A stretch of DNA of 64,000 nt, taken from assembly GCF_027922005.1 (NCBI RefSeq), contig NZ_BSEV01000003.1:395990-459989 (forward strand), given 5' to 3'. Numbering within the stretch: position 1 is the first letter of the stretch; every line of letters begins with the position of its first letter. Made by a program: the position numbers and the translations under genes. Below, in pieces: positions 1 through 7,275 of this stretch. This DNA is from Streptosporangium carneum (lineage in GTDB: Bacteria; Actinomycetota; Actinomycetes; Streptosporangiales; Streptosporangiaceae). Under the pieces are notes generated by a model. That model worked only from the letters and a program-made list of their open reading frames with translations, did not search any database and was not told where the DNA came from.

Positions 1-1394
1 CCGTCGACCCAGGCCTGGACGATCCCGTTGATCGAGTGGGTCAGGTCCCAGGCGTAGTTCATGGAGCCGGAGCAGTCTTCGCTGTAGGCGCCGTACTCAG
101 TGTCCGCGCCCACACCGGTGACGGACGGCTGGCTGTTCCAGCTCAGCGTCAGGTCATCCCAGGCGGAGGTGATCTGCCGCGCGGTGATGCCGGAGCCGAC
201 CGATATCCCGCAGTCGTTGGACTGGTAGTTCCACAGGACCAGGTCGGCGTTCTCCACCGTGCTGCCCGCGAACTCGGCCGGGATGTCGGGGAACTGCAGA
301 TAGCCGCGCCAACGCTTGGCGACGCTGCTGGCGTAGGACTTGCCGACCACGATCTGGTCCTGGGCGTGGGTGTCCCAGCTGTCCTGGTAGTCGACGTCGT
401 TGATCCAGGTGTCCATGGCGCTGCCGGGGCGCTGCCACTGGCCGGTATGGCCCTCCCACCAGTCGGACGCCGCGGCGGTCATCGTCACCGGGTACGTCGT
501 CGCCGGATCGGCCAGGAACGCGGCGTCCGGCGTGAACACCAGGGTCTTGCCGTCCTCGGCGAGCGCGACGGCGGCCTCGCCGATCTTGCCCACCTCCAGC
601 GGGGCACCCGTGTCGGCGGCCTTGGCGTCCTGCAGCAGGGTCGGCCGCACCTCGGTCAGGATCTTGCCGTCCTTGCCCGCGATGGCAGGCCGGCCCGCGG
701 CGTCCTTTTTGAAGGACGTGCCCTGGGGCAGGTCGACCGGAACCCGGAAAGTGACCGGACCGGTGGGCCGTTCGGCGATGGTGATCTGCTGCCGGAACCC
801 GGTGGGGTTGGCGGTCACCACCAGGTCGCGGCCCTTGCCGTAGGCGTCCGGGTAGGTGGCGGTGCTGCCCTTCAGCCGGGGTTTGGGCAGCTCCGACGGC
901 GTGGTGATCTTCGCCGTGGCGTCGGCCGCCCGGTTTTTGAGCAGCGTCTTGTCGCGGCCGGCGGACAGGACGAGGTCGCCCTTGGTCGCCTTGGGTTTGA
1001 TGGCGCCGTTCACCTCGACGAGGGTGGTGTCGATCGGCATGAAGCCTTTGCCGTCGGCGTTCTTGATGCGGATCGGCTGGGTGTGCAGCTCCATCCGGAG
1101 CGTTTTGCCATCGGGGTTGGCGTAGTAGGTGGCGCTCTCTGAGCGCAGCGACTCGATCTCGACGCGCCGTTTGTCCTTCTTGGCCTGCGCCAGCGCCTTG
1201 CCAGTGGGAGTGGCGGGAGCGTTCAGCGGCGACGCCGTGGGGCTGAGAGGCGGCGTGGGGGTGGAAGGGGGCGTGGGTTCCTGGGCGAGCGCGGGCACGC
1301 TCAGGAGCGACAGGGGCAGCGTCAGAGCCGCGATCATAGCGGCGCGACGGCGCGTCCGGACGGTTAGGCCGGACGCTATGAGTGATGTGTTCAC
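1..1394 (-). CDS. Secreted DNRLRE-domain wall protein, N-terminal part (runs off window)
   Basis: The frame stays open from a GTG at 1394 to the left edge, so the C-terminus is missing. GTG 1394 has an AAAGG a few bases upstream and gives a signal peptide: a TRRRAA basic stretch, then a hydrophobic core ending near VPALA; the ATG at 1337 would lose the basic part. A Pro/Thr/Ser linker follows, then a region with YYANPDGKTLRMELHTQPI and VTFRVPVDLPQG, then the start of a DNRLRE beta-domain (DTWINDV, YLQFPDIP, LTLSWNSQP). In actinomycetes this arrangement is the N-terminus of very large secreted proteins, often ending in RHS/YD repeats and a C-terminal toxin. Whether this one ends that way cannot be seen. 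Fairly sure of family, not of final function. Confidence 0.8.
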   Translation of the reverse strand, partial: MNTSLIASGLTVRTRRRAAMIAALTLPLSLLSVPALAQEPTPPSTPTPPLSPTASPLNAPATPTGKALAQAKKDKRRVEIESLRSESATYYANPDGKTLRMELHTQPIRIKNADGKGFMPIDTTLVEVNGAIKPKATKGDLVLSAGRDKTLLKNRAADATAKITTPSELPKPRLKGSTATYPDAYGKGRDLVVTANPTGFRQQITIAERPTGPVTFRVPVDLPQGTSFKKDAAGRPAIAGKDGKILTEVRPTLLQDAKAADTGAPLEVGKIGEAAVALAEDGKTLVFTPDAAFLADPATTYPVTMTAAASDWWEGHTGQWQRPGSAMDTWINDVDYQDSWDTHAQDQIVVGKSYASSVAKRWRGYLQFPDIPAEFAGSTVENADLVLWNYQSNDCGISVGSGITARQITSAWDDLTLSWNSQPSVTGVGADTEYGAYSEDCSGSMNYAWDLTHSINGIVQAWVD

Positions 1395-1432
1395 TCCAGC
1401 CTTTCGAACAGGTGTACTAAAGCAGAGTGATC

Positions 1433-1449
1433 ATCACATATGATGTGAT
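1433..1449. promoter_or_regulatory. Inverted repeat upstream of the DNRLRE gene
   Basis: Perfect 7-bp arms ATCACAT and ATGTGAT around a 3-bp centre, in an unusually AT-rich stretch just upstream of the leftward GTG start at 1394. The position and symmetry suit a repressor site or promoter element. No regulator can be assigned. Confidence 0.35.
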
Positions 1450-1583
1450 CTATAGTAAAGATCGGTTTCAGTAACGGGAAAGGCGGGTTCCGTGAGCGCC
1501 GGGACCGGCGCCACCCCCTACCGATACGCCACCGGTGAGCACGGCTGGACTGAAGGCCTCACCTGCGCCGACCGGACGGGGCC

Positions 1584-2045
1584 TCACGGCCAGGCGAGCA
1601 GTTCGAAGAAGACGGCCTTGCCGAGGCGCGTGTCGCGGAAGCCCCAGCTCCGAGCCAGCCCGGCGACCAGGGCCATGCCGCGCCCGGACTCCTCCCGCTC
1701 CCCCGGGGCCGCCACGACCGGGGCGTCCCTGTTGCCGTCGTGGACCTCGACGACCATGATCCTGCCCTCGCGGTACACCGCGACGTGAACGGCGAGCCCG
1801 TCGCGGCAACCCCGGCCGTGGACGATCGCGTTCGTGACCAGTTCCGAGGCGAGCAATTCCACGACCTCTCGGATTTCCTCGGGAACCCCCCAGTCGCGGG
1901 CGATGTCCCGCACGAATCCACGCGCGCTCGCGACGCATTCCGGTTTGTACGGAATGCTTTTCTCCCCCAGCACGGAAATCGGATTCTCGGCGGCGAGGAG
2001 TTGTCTCACCGTGAGCGCCTTCCTCGGGTCGGCGTCGATTGTCAT
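1584..2045 (-). CDS. ATP-binding anti-sigma-type kinase domain protein (HATPase_c_2, RsbW-like)
   Basis: 153 residues. A single GHKL/HATPase_c_2 domain: N-box region ELVTNAIVHG near residue 70, VVEVHDGNRDAPVV as the G1-type segment, and GRGMALVAGLARSWGF as the G2 box. Proteins of this small actinomycete family are anti-sigma-factor serine kinases or orphan relatives. It is divergent from the HTH-DUF5753/DUF397 pair at 2178-3181, a recurrent arrangement resembling the WhiJ/AbaA-type developmental modules of Streptomyces. ATG at 2045 starts the whole domain. The partner sigma or anti-anti-sigma factor is not visible. Confidence 0.82.
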   Translation of the reverse strand: MTIDADPRKALTVRQLLAAENPISVLGEKSIPYKPECVASARGFVRDIARDWGVPEEIREVVELLASELVTNAIVHGRGCRDGLAVHVAVYREGRIMVVEVHDGNRDAPVVAAPGEREESGRGMALVAGLARSWGFRDTRLGKAVFFELLAWP

Positions 2046-2177
2046 GGACCACTTCCCTTTTTCTCTCCGTCCCGGCCCCAGACTGCCAAGGAATCGCTAC
2101 GCTAAGTAGGCGAATGGCTACCATGAGACAAATTGGCGGCCGGTCCCCCGCGTTGAATTCCGGCAGGAGAGGTCAAG

Positions 2178-2960
2178 ATGGGAGATCCAAACACACCGCA
2201 GGCCATATGGGGCAGGGAGCTGCGCCACCACCGGCGCGTCGCCGGGCTCACCCAGGCGCAGTTCGCGGCGAGGGTCCACTTCAGCGAGAGCCTGGTCAGC
2301 GGCGTCGAGACAGGCCAGCTCCCCGCGAGCCCCGACTTCGCCCGCGCCGCCGACACCGCCCTCGACACCGGCGGCCTGCTGCTGCGCCTGCTCGACTGGC
2401 GCAAGGGCCAGGTGTTCCCCTCGTGGTTCGGCACCTGGCACGAGAAGGAACAGGCGGCCGTGGCCCTGCGTACCTACCAGCCCCTGGTCATGCCCGGCCT
2501 GCTCCAGACCAAGGACTACGCCCACGCCCTGCTGGGTGACGACGAGCAGGCAGTCGCGGCGCGACTGGATCGGCAGGGCGTTCTCTCCCGCGAAGACCCT
2601 CCGCCGCCGACATTGCGCTGCCTCATCGACGAGGCGGTCCTGCACCGTCCAGTCGGCGGCGGAAAGGTCATGCACGACCAACTTCAAAAGCTAGTGTCGG
2701 TGGCCGACTCCATGATTAGCATTCAGGTGGTGCCGATGTCCGTCGTCCGTTTCGGACTCCTGGCCGGATTCGCCATCGCCACCTCGGAGAGCGGAACGGA
2801 CATGGCATATTTCGAAACGGCGATTCGTGGCCTGACGACCGGCGACCCATCGGAGGTGGCGGAGGCCGTACGGCTATTCGAAGCCATTCGCACGGAGGCA
2901 CTGCCGCAGAGCATGTCCATAGACCTCATCAGGAGAACGGCGGAAGAGCGATGGACCTGA
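2178..2960 (+). CDS. Helix-turn-helix regulator with DUF5753 domain
   Basis: 260 residues. An N-terminal XRE-type HTH (about residues 10-65) contains GLTQAQFAARVHFSESLVSG, followed by the DUF5753 domain (about 80-255) with the typical YQPLVMPGLLQTKDYAHALL and QVVPMS segments. A GGAGA-type ribosome site (GGCAGGAGAGG) lies upstream of the ATG. The last 10 bases overlap the start of the DUF397 gene, so the two are translationally linked. Such pairs work as DNA-binding regulator plus small partner and affect differentiation or antibiotic production. A decayed second copy of this pair lies at 3669-3799 and 4932-5089. Confidence 0.9.
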   Translation: MGDPNTPQAIWGRELRHHRRVAGLTQAQFAARVHFSESLVSGVETGQLPASPDFARAADTALDTGGLLLRLLDWRKGQVFPSWFGTWHEKEQAAVALRTYQPLVMPGLLQTKDYAHALLGDDEQAVAARLDRQGVLSREDPPPPTLRCLIDEAVLHRPVGGGKVMHDQLQKLVSVADSMISIQVVPMSVVRFGLLAGFAIATSESGTDMAYFETAIRGLTTGDPSEVAEAVRLFEAIRTEALPQSMSIDLIRRTAEERWT

Positions 2961-3181
2961 ACACCCTGAAGTGGCGGAAGTCCAGCCTCAGCGGGAACAA
3001 CGGCGGTGACTGCGTCGAGGTCGCCGAGCTGGAGCACCCCGCCCAGCGCCCCGACCACAAGCAGGACGCCGTCCTCGCCCTCCGCGACAGCAAGGACCCC
3101 TCCGGCCCGGTGCTGTTCTTCAACGACGCCGAATGGGCCGCCTTCCTCAACGGCGTCAAAGCCCGCGAGTTCGACCGCTGA
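2951..3181 (+). CDS. DUF397 small partner protein
   Basis: 76 residues. Classic DUF397: W-RKSSLSG, then GGDCVEVAEL, then VLALRDSKDP and a C-terminal FNDAEWAAFLNGVKAREFD. It overlaps the 3' end of the HTH-DUF5753 gene by 10 bases and is followed by a strong hairpin at 3192-3230, so the pair forms one transcription unit. DUF397 proteins are proposed small antagonists or co-regulators of the adjacent HTH protein (WhiJ-type systems). Confidence 0.92.
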   Translation: MDLNTLKWRKSSLSGNNGGDCVEVAELEHPAQRPDHKQDAVLALRDSKDPSGPVLFFNDAEWAAFLNGVKAREFDR

Positions 3182-3191
3182 CAGGCGGTGC

Positions 3192-3230
3192 GGGAGCCCG
3201 CGTCCTCATCGCGTGAGGACGCGGGCTCCC
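3192..3230 (+). terminator. Hairpin terminator after the DUF397 gene
   Basis: A perfect 17-bp stem (3192-3208 with 3214-3230) closes a 5-base loop, 10 bases after the DUF397 stop. There is no T-run, as is usual in actinomycetes. Confidence 0.75.
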
Positions 3231-3335
3231 GGCGCTCGACCACGACCCGCCGGGACCGGCCCGAAGAGGCCGCACGCCCGGCCGGACGGCGGCGGTCAGG
3301 CCGTCCCTGAAGACCTGGGTGTCAACGATGTCTGT

Positions 3336-3634
3336 CAGTTTCAGACGACCTGGCTCTACCGGATCGCGACGAACGCCTGCCTGACCGGCCTGGAGGTTCG
3401 CGGCCGCCGACCGCTGCCGTCAGGACCGGTGGCCGCCCGGACCCGCTCGGGCCACTCGTCCGGGGAGAGCACGTCGCCTGGGTCGAACGCTACATGAGGG
3501 CGTTCGAGCTCGCCGACGTCGAGGGCCTCAAGCGGCTGCTCACCGAGGACGTGCTCATGGAGATGCCGCCGATGCTCAACGGGTTCTCCGGCCGCGGCGA
3601 CTACGGCCTGTTCATGGAATGGGTCTTCGCCTAG
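3336..3634 (+). pseudogene. Decayed sigma-70 factor with SnoaL-like tail
   Basis: Two pieces of one gene survive in different frames. The first (3336 to about 3423) reads FQTTWLYRIATNACL then RGRRPLPSG, the end of region 2 and linker of the extracytoplasmic-function sigma factors that carry a SnoaL-like C-terminal domain. The second (3473-3634) reads VAWVERYMRAFELADVEGL and MEMPPMLN to a TAG stop, the start of that SnoaL domain. The region-4 promoter-binding segment is deleted, the frame is shifted, and the tail stops early. It is not functional. It sits among other debris (DUF5753 fragments, an IS remnant). Confidence 0.72.
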
Positions 3635-3668
3635 CCGAGCACGGTGGGAGGGCGATTCCCGCCTCGCC

Positions 3669-3799
3669 GTGCTCCGGGACCTCGGAAACCACGCCCGTGT
3701 CCTACTGGGTGATGACGAGCAGGCTGTAACGGCACGATCGGAACGCCAGGAGGTTCTCACCCGCGATTCCCCTCCGTCCCCGACGTTGCGCCGCCTCAT
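3669..3799 (+). pseudogene. 5' fragment of a second HTH-DUF5753 gene, broken by IS insertion
   Basis: Reads ARVLLGDDEQAVTARSERQE and SPTLRRLI, matching the intact gene at about 2500-2630 (ALLGDDEQAVAARLDRQG, PTLRCLI). The HTH half is absent. Homology stops exactly at CCTCAT (3794-3799), the left target duplication of the inserted element, and resumes at 4932. Confidence 0.8.
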
Positions 3800-3823
3800 T
3801 GTCAGCGATCGTCTAATCGAGCC
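3800..3823 (+). repeat. Left terminal inverted repeat
   Basis: Starts TGTCAGCGATCGTC and ends ATCGAGCC. Pairs with 4908-4931 at 19 of 24 positions. Confidence 0.75.
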
Positions 3824-4157
3824 GGGCAACGATCACGGAATTGAGCCACTGAAGACGCTGACTTGCTTGGAGCCGATGCCCAATATATTCCGTTGTAATG
3901 GTATTCCTGTGGGTTCGGCACTGTGCTTGGGGCTTCTGCTGCCTCGGCTTGATCAGGAGAGATGAAAAGGTAAACCGTTGCCGTGCGGCCGACGAAGGAG
4001 GTCGTGCGGCGTCGATCGCCCCCAGCCCTGTCGAGAGCTGTGCCATCGCAGGGCGATCGCCGGGCGGTGCTTCGCGTGTTGAACATGGCGATGCGGGATG
4101 AATTGCTAGTGCCGTGAACCGGAAACCTTCGCCGGGTTGGCGAGTACCCTCAGACAA

Positions 4158-4625
4158 ATGATCACGAACCGCCCCACGGCGCGCGTCATCCTCGTCGATC
4201 CCGCCGACCGCGCGCTGATGTTCCGCTTCGTCCCGCCCGACCCCTGGCCGCGCGAGCCCGCATGGCACCTTCCCGGCGGCGGGATCGAACCGGGCGAATC
4301 AGCGGTGGAAGCGGCGTGTCGAGAGGTGCACGAAGAGACCGGCTTCAACCTCACGCCCCACGACCTGGGCGAACCGGTGGCAGTCAACGCGGGAGAGTGG
4401 TCCATCCAGGGAAGGCGCTACTACACCGTGCATACGTACTTCTTCGCCCGGGTCCCATTGGGGGAAGTCTCCGGATCTGGAGATGACGGATTCGGGCACC
4501 AATGGTGGACCGCGGCCGAGCTCGACTCGACCAAGGAGCGGGTCTTTCCCCCCGGGCTGGCCGTACTGCTGAAAGACCTGCTCCAAGGAGTACGGCACGA
4601 GCGGCTCGTCACTCTCGACTGGTGA
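4158..4625 (+). CDS. NUDIX hydrolase (passenger inside the IS-like element)
   Basis: 155 residues from ATG 4158; a TTG at 4137 would add seven residues. The NUDIX box is complete: GGGIEPGESAVEAACREVHE continuing EETGF, which fits G-x5-E-x7-RE-x2-EE-x-G. Substrate unknown; the family cleaves nucleoside diphosphates linked to other groups. No good ribosome site precedes either start. It runs convergently into the istA stub, whose homology begins right after its stop, so the gene appears to have replaced the body of the transposase. Whether it is expressed is uncertain. Confidence 0.8.
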   Translation: MITNRPTARVILVDPADRALMFRFVPPDPWPREPAWHLPGGGIEPGESAVEAACREVHEETGFNLTPHDLGEPVAVNAGEWSIQGRRYYTVHTYFFARVPLGEVSGSGDDGFGHQWWTAAELDSTKERVFPPGLAVLLKDLLQGVRHERLVTLDW

Positions 4626-4751
4626 AGCCACCTGGCCACGGTGTTACGTGCCACGCCCAGGCTGTTGGCGATCTCTCTGACGGAACGGCCGGCATGCCAA
4701 TGCATCAGGATCTCTGCGATGTCGACCACGTGGAACGCCTTCCGCGCCATG
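4626..4751 (-). pseudogene. 5' stub of an IS21-type transposase (istA)
   Basis: From ATG 4751 the minus strand reads MARKAFHVVDIAEILMHWHA then GRSVREIANSLGVARNTVAR, the N-terminal helix-turn-helix of IstA-like transposases. After about 40 codons homology ends at the 3' end of the NUDIX gene, so the catalytic DDE domain is gone. A purine-rich GGGGGGCGATC precedes the start. Confidence 0.65.
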
Positions 4752-4907
4752 ATCGCCCCCCTTCGGCGAGTCCTTGATGGACCACCAAAAGGATCATGGA
4801 CAGGACTGACCAAGTCCAGACGACACGCACACGTCCTGACCTGGCTCAATTACGCGATCGAAGCTCCCCTGCCCGGCTCAGATCAGTGAAGTCGATCATG
4901 CTCTTCT

Positions 4908-4931
4908 GGCTCGATAACGTGATCGCCGACA
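4908..4931 (-). repeat. Right terminal inverted repeat
   Basis: On the minus strand it starts TGTCGGCGATCACG and ends ATCGAGCC. Followed on the plus strand by the CCTCAT target duplicate. Confidence 0.75.
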
Positions 4932-5089
4932 CCTCATCGACGAGGCGGTCCCGCACCGCCCTGTCGGCGACGGAAAGGCCATGCACGACCAACTTCAAAA
5001 GCCGGTGTCGGTGACCGACTCCATTCTTCAACGACGCCGAATGGGCGGCCTTCCTCAACGGTGTCAAGGCCCACGAGTTCGACCGCTGA
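4932..5089 (+). pseudogene. 3' fragment of the broken HTH-DUF5753 gene fused to a DUF397 tail
   Basis: Begins LIDEAVPHRPVGDGKAMHDQ and QLQKPVSVTDS, matching the intact DUF5753 gene at about 2624-2712. It then jumps, out of frame, to FFNDAEWAAFLNGVKAHEFD, the end of DUF397. An internal deletion removed the end of DUF5753 and most of DUF397. Together with 3669-3799 it is a decayed paralogue of the 2178-3181 cassette. Confidence 0.8.
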
Positions 5090-5274
5090 CGTTTGTGGTT
5101 TTCGCGCCGCGGTGGGCGCCCCGTTCCGCCGCGGGGAACGTCGGCGCCCGCGTCCCCCCGCACTGCCGCCTTCTTCTGGACCACGGTCGAAGCCGCGGCC
5201 TGAAGCCAGACTCGAAACCCGTGCGTTTGCGGATCAAGCCGCCTCGGAACTCTGGAAACGAGACAATCGCAACC

Positions 5275-5316
5275 ACATGTTTACTGCCAAAAGCCACATG
5301 TTTACCGCCAAAAGCC
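5275..5316 (+). repeat. 21-bp tandem direct repeat
   Basis: Two adjacent copies of ACATGTTTACYGCCAAAAGC plus C, 20 of 21 bases identical, about 80 bases upstream of the secreted-protein start at 5397. Could be a regulator site or a slippage product. Confidence 0.7.
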
Positions 5317-5396
5317 CACCGAGAGTGTACGTCTGATCTTTTACCTGGTTACGCTCCCAGAGCTTGGTAAAACCCTTTATGAACGGAGACGTGTCT

Positions 5397-5720
5397 ATGT
5401 CAAGACGTTTTCTCGGCATGGGGATCGCCGCGCTCATCGCAACCGCGTCACTGGCCGCACCCAGCGCGGCCTCCGCTCACACAGCCGGTGCCCGGACGGC
5501 GAACTCAGCCAGCGCCGTGTGCGCTCAGGACACCAACTGGACGACGTACGCCCAGGTGTCATGCACCGGAACGAGCCTGTCCTATCGAGTAGAAGCCCAG
5601 TACTGCCGTCCCGGCAGCTGCACATGGCACAACGGCCCCTGGGTGAGCGGCGGCGCCTGGTCGACGGTGTCGGGGTTCTCCGGCGGAGGGTTCAACACGA
5701 TCCAGTACCGATTCGCGTAG
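5397..5720 (+). CDS. Small secreted protein of unknown function
   Basis: 107 residues from ATG 5397, which has GGAG eight bases upstream. A clear signal peptide (MSRRF, hydrophobic ALIATASLAA, cleavage near ASAHT) leaves a mature protein of about 75 residues rich in Ser, Thr, Trp and Gly with four cysteines (C-x16-C, C-x4-C spacing), which could form two disulfides. I recognise no family. It is a single-gene unit: tandem repeats upstream, strong terminator at 5782-5814. A second orphan secreted protein of similar size is at 14648. Confidence 0.7.
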   Translation: MSRRFLGMGIAALIATASLAAPSAASAHTAGARTANSASAVCAQDTNWTTYAQVSCTGTSLSYRVEAQYCRPGSCTWHNGPWVSGGAWSTVSGFSGGGFNTIQYRFA

Positions 5721-5781
5721 TCGCGCCTGTCAGGTCCCGTCCAGGCGATCAGCGAAGGCTGAGGTAGCGCCCCGGGTCGAA

Positions 5782-5814
5782 GCCCGGGGCTCGGCCACCC
5801 GCCGAGCCCCGGGC
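5782..5814 (+). terminator. Strong hairpin terminator
   Basis: A 13-bp perfect stem, GCCCGGGGCTCGG with CCGAGCCCCGGGC, closes a 7-base loop downstream of the secreted-protein gene and upstream of the convergent gene ending at 5978. Confidence 0.75.
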
Positions 5815-5977
5815 GCAGCCGATGGCCCGCTGATCGGTTCTCTCCCGGATGCAGGCCCGGATCTTGCGTTAGCGGAGATGGACGCGGGTCTCGCGGTTGG
5901 AGCACGCCCTGTCAGGGGGTCTCGCGGGAGGAGGGGGCGGTGAGGCCTGCGGCGATGAAGGCGATGCCGGTGGACGG

Positions 5978-6931
5978 TCAGCCGAAGTCGGGAGCCGGGG
6001 CCGTGGCGTTGAGTGCCGTCACGATCGTCTCCTCCTCGTATCTGAAGTGGGACTCCAGCTGGTTCGCCAGCCGCTCCAGGTCGGCGCGCAGTCGCACGGG
6101 GTCGGTTTCACCGGGTACGAAGCCGTCGACGAGCCGCTGGATGTCCTCCTGCAGCCGCGCCACCACCTTGTGCTCCTCGCCGAGCCGCGCCAGCGCCGGA
6201 GCGAGTGCGGGGAACCGCTCGGCCAGCATCGGGAACACGGCCATGTCCTCGCCGCCGTGATGCTTCTTCAGCGCCCCGCAGAAGTTGAGGCAGTGGGTGC
6301 GCATCTGCTGGGCGAGGTCCGGCCGAGTCCGCTCGATCGTGTCCGCGCCACCCTCGACCACCTGATCCGCCTGGGCGCGGAGCGTCTGGAGCTCCTTGCG
6401 CAGCCAGTCGTGCACCTCGACGATCCAGTCGCCCATGCCCTTGACCCGCTCCTCGCCAGGCCTGGGGCCGATTCGATGCAGTACCACGACCGGGATCTCC
6501 CGGGTCGTCCTGGCCTGGTGGTCGGCGTACCCCGGCGCCTCGGCGATCACGCGGTCGAAGAGCTTGTCACGCTCCTGGGTCGGCGGGATGGCGGCGATCG
6601 CCTGATAGGTGTCGGTACCCGTCTCGACCGTCACGATCGGGTTCCTGCGGAGGTTGTGATACCACCCGGGGTGCTTGTCGGCGCCGTTCGAGGACGCGAC
6701 GACGATCCCTTTCCCGTCGAATTCGAGGTATCCCAGGATGCTCTCCCGGCGCAGGCCGCTCCTGGCTCCGACGGTCGTCAGCACGGCCAACGTCCAGCCC
6801 TCGAACATGCCGCTCATCTTCCCGCTGTTCGCACGAAACTCGGCGATGACCTGCCGCTGGAACTCGTTGACGTCGTGGCCGGCCCAGGTGTCGGCCGACG
6901 CTTCCCAGGCCTCGCTCTGTTCTTCGCTCAT
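5978..6931 (-). CDS. F420-type nitroreductase-family enzyme fused to a hemerythrin domain
   Basis: 317 residues, two domains. Residues about 20-160 match the deazaflavin-dependent (DDN/Rv3547-like) nitroreductase family: LTTVGARSGLRRESILGYLE, ASSNGADKHPGWYHNLRRNP, PVVVLHRI. Residues about 170-310 match a hemerythrin HHE cation-binding domain: VEVHDWLRKEL, HCLNFCGALKKHHGGEDMAV, LGEEHKVVARL and HFRYEEETI supply the His/Glu ligands of a di-iron site. Family knowledge suggests F420H2-dependent reduction plus an oxygen- or iron-sensing domain in one cytosolic protein. Substrate unknown. Monocistronic as far as can be seen. Confidence 0.85.
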   Translation of the reverse strand: MSEEQSEAWEASADTWAGHDVNEFQRQVIAEFRANSGKMSGMFEGWTLAVLTTVGARSGLRRESILGYLEFDGKGIVVASSNGADKHPGWYHNLRRNPIVTVETGTDTYQAIAAIPPTQERDKLFDRVIAEAPGYADHQARTTREIPVVVLHRIGPRPGEERVKGMGDWIVEVHDWLRKELQTLRAQADQVVEGGADTIERTRPDLAQQMRTHCLNFCGALKKHHGGEDMAVFPMLAERFPALAPALARLGEEHKVVARLQEDIQRLVDGFVPGETDPVRLRADLERLANQLESHFRYEEETIVTALNATAPAPDFG

Positions 6932-7275
6932 GTACTGCCTTTCCGTGTCGGTTGCTCACGGAGAAGGGCCACGCCACCGGAAATCGACACAGAAACACCC
7001 CGCATGCCTACGCAGTGAAGATGGGCGCAGCGATCCCAGGACAGGGATCGACGAGCTGCGAGAGACGGAACGTGCCGACCTCTGCAATGGCTGAGTAGCC
7101 GCTACCTCCATGCGTAGGCCCATACGGGGCTCAGCCGGAGCTTAACACCATCCCCGCTGATCGAGCCAGTCACCGCGGCACCCACTGTGTGCTCGTCTGA
7201 CGTCCCCCGAGCCACCGGTCGTGCGAGTCGGATCGCCCACGCGACCGGCGGCCGGTCCGTTGACGCGGGGGGATG
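6932..7275. other. Intergenic region without a recognisable gene
   Basis: Lies upstream of the leftward DDN-hemerythrin gene and downstream of the leftward protease, so it should hold the promoter of the former. No RNA gene, repeat or clear promoter hexamers seen. Confidence 0.5.

Larger units (their letters stand above)
3800..4931. mobile_element. IS21-family-derived element carrying a NUDIX gene
   Basis: The left end begins TGTCAGCGATC and the right end, read on the minus strand, begins TGTCGGCGATC; 19 of the first 24 bases agree. A second inner repeat occurs at both ends (GAGCCGGGCA and AATTGAGCCA), typical of the multiple terminal repeats of IS21-type elements. A 6-bp direct duplication CCTCAT flanks it (3794-3799, 4932-4937). 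The DUF5753 pseudogene continues on both sides, proving insertion. Inside are a leftward 5' stub of an istA-like transposase and a rightward NUDIX gene; istB is absent. It is therefore non-autonomous, with the NUDIX gene as passenger. Confidence 0.78.

Noticed and set aside
36..1142. Long plus-strand frame opposite the DNRLRE gene
   Set aside because: Gly/Val/Arg-rich shadow typical of high-GC antisense frames. The minus strand encodes a protein with signal peptide and recognisable domains.
6932..7275. Search for tRNA genes in the longer intergenic gaps
   Set aside because: No TTCGAATC-like T-loop with matching acceptor ends was found here or in the other gaps.
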